DNA from: an uncultured Eubacterium sp.
GTDB lineage: Bacteria; Bacillota_A; Clostridia; Lachnospirales; Lachnospiraceae
Length of the DNA: 19,918 nt
Reading direction: 5' to 3'
NCBI GenBank assembly: GCA_948759685.1
Contig: CAQBGY010000033.1
Span: forward strand, 1-19,918
Below are positions 16,437 to 19,918 of this stretch, piece by piece. The stretch's first letter is position 1. Each line of letters opens with the position of its first letter. The notes under the pieces are model-generated. The model was not told the DNA's origin. It was given only the letters and a program-made list of their open reading frames with translations, and ran no database searches. The translations under genes were made by a program, and so were the position numbers.

Positions 16437-17066
16437 TTACTGAATATTCTTTTTCAATAATTCAATCTCATTACTCAGTCTCTTTAATTCATTCTGTACC
16501 GGATGTGGAATATGTACCTGATCAAGGTCATTATGTGGTATTCTGACATCATCCTGCTTCACAACAATCCCCGGTACTCCGACTACTGTACTATTTGGCG
16601 GAACTTCTTCAAGAACGACCGAACCTGCCGCAACTTTTGAATTTTCTCCAATCGTAAATGAACCTAACACCTTTGCGCCGGCACCAATCATCACATTATC
16701 ACCGATTGTTGGATGCCTTTTTCCTTTTTCTTTACCAGTACCACCAAGAGTAACTCCCTGATATAACGTTACGTTATCACCAATAATTGTGGTCTCCCCG
16801 ATTACTACTCCATGTCCATGGTCAATAAACAATCCTTTTCCAATCTCTGCTGCCGGATGTATCTCAATTCCCGTTCTTTTCGCAGTTCTTTGGGAAATCT
16901 TTCTTGCCTTAAAAACTTTTCCTTTCAAATGCATCCTGTGAGCTCTTCTATAATGATAGATTGCCCAGAAACTTGGATAAAGAATTGCTTCTATATTTTT
17001 TTTCATAGCGGGATCCCTGTCTTTTATGACGCATACCGCTTCTTTATAATATTTTAAAAAATTCAT
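16437..17066 (-). CDS. cysE: Serine O-acetyltransferase
   Basis: Transfers acetyl from acetyl-CoA to L-serine, the first step of cysteine synthesis. Product is 209 aa, the shorter Gram-positive form of this family. An N-terminal helical part (1-65) is followed by left-handed beta-helix hexapeptide repeats: IHPAAEIGKGLFIDHGHGVV around 69-88 with the active-site His region, then GVTLGGTGKEKGKRHPTIGD (104-123) and VMIGAGAKVLGSFTIGENSKV. A short C-terminal coiled tail follows. ATG 17066 has AGGATTAGG just upstream. It precedes cysS by 44 nt, as in Bacillus. Confidence 0.95.
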   Translation of the reverse strand: MNFLKYYKEAVCVIKDRDPAMKKNIEAILYPSFWAIYHYRRAHRMHLKGKVFKARKISQRTAKRTGIEIHPAAEIGKGLFIDHGHGVVIGETTIIGDNVTLYQGVTLGGTGKEKGKRHPTIGDNVMIGAGAKVLGSFTIGENSKVAAGSVVLEEVPPNSTVVGVPGIVVKQDDVRIPHNDLDQVHIPHPVQNELKRLSNEIELLKKNIQ

Positions 17067-17125
17067 AACAGCCTAATCCTCATAAAGTGCTTCTCTTGTC
17101 TATGTCTATTTCTCTTTTTAATTAT

Positions 17126-18142
17126 TTATACGTAGTCATTGATAAAGAAACTGTCCTGCCTACATACTGGCGGAAATCCCGGGATGCTCTTATAACCAAA
17201 TATATGTGCTCCCAATTCTCCTATTGTAACATCAAAATCTACTTTATCAATTTCTTTCTCATTACATTTTTCTAATTTCACGCTTCCGTGGTGATATTTC
17301 ATTTTAAAGCATCCGTTATTTTCTTCAATAACCGGGTCTGCTATTTTAATATATCTCTCTTTAAAATCTTTAAAAGAAAGCTGTCTCAACGTTTTTCGTA
17401 TATTGAGAATTCTTGCCATCGCATATGGAGTTCTTCCATTGCCAAGCCAGCTTAAATTCTGTACGCTGTTATCCAATACCTCTTCAAAAACCTCATCATC
17501 AATTATTATTCTATAGCCGACAATAACTTTATTCTTCACGAAAATATCAATACTTCCGCCTTCGATTTCTACAACTTCTTTTAGTTTTCTGAAATACTCC
17601 AAATCTTTTGATAATGAAATGGAATATATGCTGTTTACTGCCTGCTGTGCAAAAATAGATAACTTTACTAAATCAGAATTTTCAGCTTTTCTTCTTATTA
17701 CAGAATGACTTGGTTTCTTTCTATGTTTTGGATCTTCCATTTCTCGTTTATCCATTACATATTCAAAACCAAACTTTCTATATATCTCAGCATTTTCCTC
17801 ACTGGATGGAATCAGATACGTAAATATATCCATATTTTGATGCATACTTTTAATTATTTCCTCAAAGATTTCTTTTACATATCCTTGATTCCGATATTTT
17901 TTCCATGTACCTACAGCATATATATATGTGATATTTGTTTTGACATTTCCCGCAATCACTACTTTAGGAATTAAATGCATGGCAGAAACAATTTCTCCTT
18001 CCTGCTCATTCACAACAACTTCATTTTCTCTGATTCTATTATCAAAATAATAATCTATATATTCCTTTGTATCATCTCTAAAACAATGCTCGTACAAAGA
18101 CCTGATTTTCACTTTTTCATGGTTTTCTAGCAATCTAATCAT
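17126..18142 (-). CDS. GNAT-family N-acetyltransferase, Eis-like two-domain form
   Basis: Acetyl-CoA-dependent N-acetyltransferase of unknown substrate. The N-terminal GNAT domain (about 1-150) shows the core strand and CoA loop in YAVGTWKKYRNQGYV (75-89; motif A RxxGxx) and the late motif AEIYRKFGFEYV (118-129). The C-terminal half (about 150-338) has the length and layout of the second GNAT plus SCP2-like domains of Eis-type enzymes, ending near PGFPPVC. ATG 18142 has GAGAGAA upstream. It starts 11 nt after the DUF2156 gene, so the two are probably co-translated. Neither belongs to the standard ispF-cysE cluster of Bacillus. Substrate cannot be told from sequence. Confidence 0.82.
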   Translation of the reverse strand: MIRLLENHEKVKIRSLYEHCFRDDTKEYIDYYFDNRIRENEVVVNEQEGEIVSAMHLIPKVVIAGNVKTNITYIYAVGTWKKYRNQGYVKEIFEEIIKSMHQNMDIFTYLIPSSEENAEIYRKFGFEYVMDKREMEDPKHRKKPSHSVIRRKAENSDLVKLSIFAQQAVNSIYSISLSKDLEYFRKLKEVVEIEGGSIDIFVKNKVIVGYRIIIDDEVFEEVLDNSVQNLSWLGNGRTPYAMARILNIRKTLRQLSFKDFKERYIKIADPVIEENNGCFKMKYHHGSVKLEKCNEKEIDKVDFDVTIGELGAHIFGYKSIPGFPPVCRQDSFFINDYV

Positions 18143-18153
18143 AACAATTCTCT

Positions 18154-19062
18154 CTATTTCTGGATTATAGTATACTTTTCTACCATATAAATTGGATTAT
18201 ATGATAATTTAGATTTTCTAAGTCCTTCAAGTCCCATATCATCCTCGCGGTTTTCCTTTCCAGCACCCGGAAATGCTGTAATCAAAAACTGGCTGCAAAT
18301 ATACTGATATAGCCCCCGGATTTCAGGATTTGCTTTCTCTACCGGCAGATAAACCATATCTTCCTGCTCATAATAATTTCCGATACAAAAAGCTTCCAGC
18401 CTATCATCAATATAAACACCACCGATTTTATAATTAAAAATATTTTCATGTTCTAATATAAATCTGATTCCTTTTGCTTCACTTTCAATAAATTCATGTT
18501 CTTCACTATCGCTCTTATTGTCCTTCCAAATATCTAAAAACTCAAGAATTTCCTTCTCGTTTTTTTTACTCAGCATACGAAACTCATATCTTCCTTCATA
18601 ATCCCGCTTAAAGGAGTTTAAATGATTTTTCTTTTTATGATATTTCTTCCCGGAAAAAGTCCTTAATTTCTCTGCATCATATACATAATCATAATATGTT
18701 CTGTCCGGAATAATTATATAGTCTTCTTCCGGCAATTCTAACGTTTCTATCGCTTTTTTATCCACCAGATACATTGTCAGTTTTTTCTTCAGCACTTGAT
18801 TAAAATATTTCTGGGTTGCCAGAAAACATTTTTTCAAATCTTTATCTTTACAGCAGGGAACTGAGGAATAATATTGTCCTTTTCCACTCTTTGCTACCCA
18901 CATCAATCCATATTCATTTGTAAAATACCATGTAGGATAACTGTTTTCCCATAAGAATAAATCCAGCAGGTTGCTGTCAGCTGTTTCGGGACGTCTCAAA
19001 TTATAATATTTGTTAAGTTCATCGTAATCTTCTATCTTTATTTCCTTTAATTGGTCTTCCAT
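18154..19062 (-). CDS. DUF2156 (PG lysyltransferase-like aminoacyltransferase domain) protein
   Basis: Soluble protein of 302 aa with the double GNAT-type fold shared with the catalytic domain of phosphatidylglycerol lysyltransferase (MprF), but with no membrane segments, so not MprF itself. Family landmarks seen: DYVYDAEKLRTFSGKKYHKK (125-144), KKNHLNSFKRDY (144-155), VEKANPEIRGLYQYI (241-255) and NREDDMGLEGLRKSKLSYNP (271-290). The real substrate of the stand-alone family is not established to my knowledge. It lies 52 nt after ispF and 11 nt before the GNAT gene. Confidence 0.85.
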   Translation of the reverse strand: MEDQLKEIKIEDYDELNKYYNLRRPETADSNLLDLFLWENSYPTWYFTNEYGLMWVAKSGKGQYYSSVPCCKDKDLKKCFLATQKYFNQVLKKKLTMYLVDKKAIETLELPEEDYIIIPDRTYYDYVYDAEKLRTFSGKKYHKKKNHLNSFKRDYEGRYEFRMLSKKNEKEILEFLDIWKDNKSDSEEHEFIESEAKGIRFILEHENIFNYKIGGVYIDDRLEAFCIGNYYEQEDMVYLPVEKANPEIRGLYQYICSQFLITAFPGAGKENREDDMGLEGLRKSKLSYNPIYMVEKYTIIQK

Positions 19063-19114
19063 GATTCCAAACTACCTTTTCGAAAATGTATATTAATTTT
19101 TAAATTTATGTATA

Positions 19115-19588
19115 TTAAACTTCCTCTAAAAGAGCAATTGCCTGAGAAGATATTCCAAGTCCATGCCCGGTGAATCCTAATCCTTCTTCTGTAGTTGCTT
19201 TGATGCACACCTGACTTTCATGAATATCTAATGCACCTGCTACATTTTTTACCATCTCTTCACGATACATGGCAAGTTTCGGTCTCTGGCATATAATTGT
19301 CGCATCAATATTGCCAATTTTATAATGGTTATCTTCTAATAAGTTTCCTACATGTTCTAGCAATTTGATACTGGAAATACCTTTATACTGTGGGTCTGTA
19401 TCAGGAAAATGTTTGCCAATATCACCAAGAGCTGCTGCTCCTAATAATGCATCCATAATCGCATGAACGACTACATCCGCATCCGAATGCCCCAACAATC
19501 CCAATTCGTATGGAATCTCCACACCACCTAATATTAATTTTCTTCTTTCAACTAACTTATGGACATCATATCCCATACCAATACGCAT
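19115..19588 (-). CDS. ispF: 2-C-methyl-D-erythritol 2,4-cyclodiphosphate synthase
   Basis: Fifth step of the MEP isoprenoid pathway: cyclises CDP-methylerythritol 2-phosphate with release of CMP. Zinc ligands Asp8 and His10 (GYDVHK) and His42 (ADVVVHA) are present, with the conserved LLGHSDAD and, near the end, [17 protein letters not shown]. At 157 aa it is full length. ATG 19588 has AGGAGG 5 nt upstream. It is the first gene of the operon; ispD, which is next to it in many Firmicutes, is not seen here. Confidence 0.97.
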   Translation of the reverse strand: MRIGMGYDVHKLVERRKLILGGVEIPYELGLLGHSDADVVVHAIMDALLGAAALGDIGKHFPDTDPQYKGISSIKLLEHVGNLLEDNHYKIGNIDATIICQRPKLAMYREEMVKNVAGALDIHESQVCIKATTEEGLGFTGHGLGISSQAIALLEEV

Positions 19589-19630
19589 ACTGTCCTCCTA
19601 ATATTATTTATTTTTTCGCACAGTCAATTT

Positions 19631-19639
19631 ATTATACCA
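19631..19639 (-). promoter_or_regulatory. Extended -10 promoter of the ispF operon
   Basis: Minus strand TGGTATAAT: perfect -10 with TGn extension. No clear -35 is seen at 16-18 nt. Transcription would start near 19624, about 36 nt before the ATG. Confidence 0.55.
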
Positions 19640-19733
19640 CATTTTAGGATAAATTCATTATTATAATGCAAAAAAATAAGACTTAATATACATTTTTGTT
19701 GTACATCAAACCCGTTTTTTAGCAATAAAAAAG

Positions 19734-19807
19734 TAGCGAGAAAGGGATTCGAACCCCCGACACCACGGGTATGAACCGTGTGCTCTAGCCAACTGAGCTA
19801 TCTCGCC
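19734..19807 (-). tRNA. tRNA-Met, elongator (anticodon CAT)
   Basis: The acceptor GGCGAGA (from 19807) pairs with TCTCGCT (one G-T), discriminator A at 19734. The anticodon arm CACGG-TTCATAC-CCGTG gives CAT; the T arm holds GGTTCGAATCC. The body resembles the Bacillus elongator Met tRNA closely rather than initiator or lysidine-type Ile tRNA. No CCA is encoded; a T6 run follows the gene on the minus strand. Confidence 0.93.
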
Positions 19808-19818
19808 ACATTACTATA

Positions 19819-19832
19819 GATGCTTTCGCATC
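19819..19832 (-). other. Small GAAA-tetraloop hairpin between tRNA-Val and tRNA-Met
   Basis: On the minus strand GATGC-GAAA-GCATC forms a 5-bp stem with a GNRA loop in the 56-nt tRNA spacer. It could be a processing signal; without a T-tract it is not a terminator. Confidence 0.4.
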
Positions 19833-19863
19833 AATATTTATTTGTGCTTTTTAAATAATGTAA

Positions 19864-19918
19864 TGGGACCTACAGGGCTCGAACCTGTGACCCCCTGCTT
19901 GTAAGGCAGATGCTCTCC
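19864..19918 (-). tRNA. tRNA-Val (anticodon TAC), 5' part outside window
   Basis: The 3' 55 nt are present: end of D arm (GGAGAGC), anticodon arm CTGC-CTTACAA-GCAG giving TAC, T arm ACAGG-TTCGAGC-CCTGT, acceptor strand AGGTCCC and discriminator A at 19864. No CCA is encoded. It is in the same orientation as tRNA-Met, probably one tRNA cluster extending out of the window. Confidence 0.93.

Noticed and set aside
19734..19807. tRNA-Ile (lysidine-modified CAT) or initiator Met
   Set aside because: The acceptor and body sequence follow elongator Met; the initiator's GGG/CCC anticodon-stem pairs are absent.

Overview
The window looks like a chromosome segment of a low-GC, Gram-positive Clostridia, most likely a Lachnospiraceae-type gut anaerobe (inference). 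Grounds are strong AGGAGG ribosome sites, AT-rich intergenic DNA with A/T-flanked hairpin terminators, the Firmicute gene order ispF...cysE-cysS-mrnC-rlmB, an RsgI-type anti-sigma factor, Lys-rich secreted Fn3 proteins and a large multi-CBM glucanase. Almost everything is on the minus strand; only tRNA-Ser and one radical SAM gene are on the plus strand.

Layout. 1-5379 (-): the first 1793 codons of a secreted GH81 endo-beta-1,3-glucanase with discoidin/CBM32, CBM6 and Fn3 modules, running off the window. 5380-5854: its promoter region, a MITE-like nested inverted repeat and the tRNA-Ser promoter. 5855-5976 (+): tRNA-Ser(CGA) and terminator. 6002-6442 (-): a lone prepilin peptidase. 6532-7437 (+): a YhcC/YtqA-type radical SAM protein with a nearly leaderless promoter arrangement. 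7452-9029 (-): an ECF sigma factor translationally coupled to an RsgI-like membrane anti-sigma factor. 9222-9713 (-): a small secreted Lys-rich Fn3-like protein. 9714-10003: a promoter, a repeat mosaic and a bidirectional terminator.

10041-11611 (-): ilvN-ilvC, branched-chain amino acid synthesis, with its own promoter. 11709-11925: a nested inverted repeat holding a terminator, then tRNA-Thr(GGT). 12011-13657 (-): a UvrD/PcrA-type helicase lacking its N-terminus including Walker A, whose only available start lies inside the terminator of the next operon; called a 5'-truncated pseudogene. 13724-19588 (-): ispF, DUF2156 protein, GNAT protein, cysE, cysS, mrnC, rlmB, read as one operon from an extended -10 promoter at about 19635. 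19734-19918 (-): tRNA-Met(CAT) and the 3' part of tRNA-Val(TAC).

How the genes fit together: cysE makes O-acetylserine for cysteine and cysS charges cysteine; mrnC and rlmB mature and modify 23S rRNA, so the long operon joins isoprenoid, cysteine and translation functions. ilvN and ilvC serve valine/leucine/isoleucine synthesis. The sigma/anti-sigma pair is a surface-signal module whose targets cannot be told from the window. No complete new defence or mobile system is visible; the best leads are the truncated helicase, the sigma/RsgI pair with its repeated upstream element, and the intergenic repeat elements.
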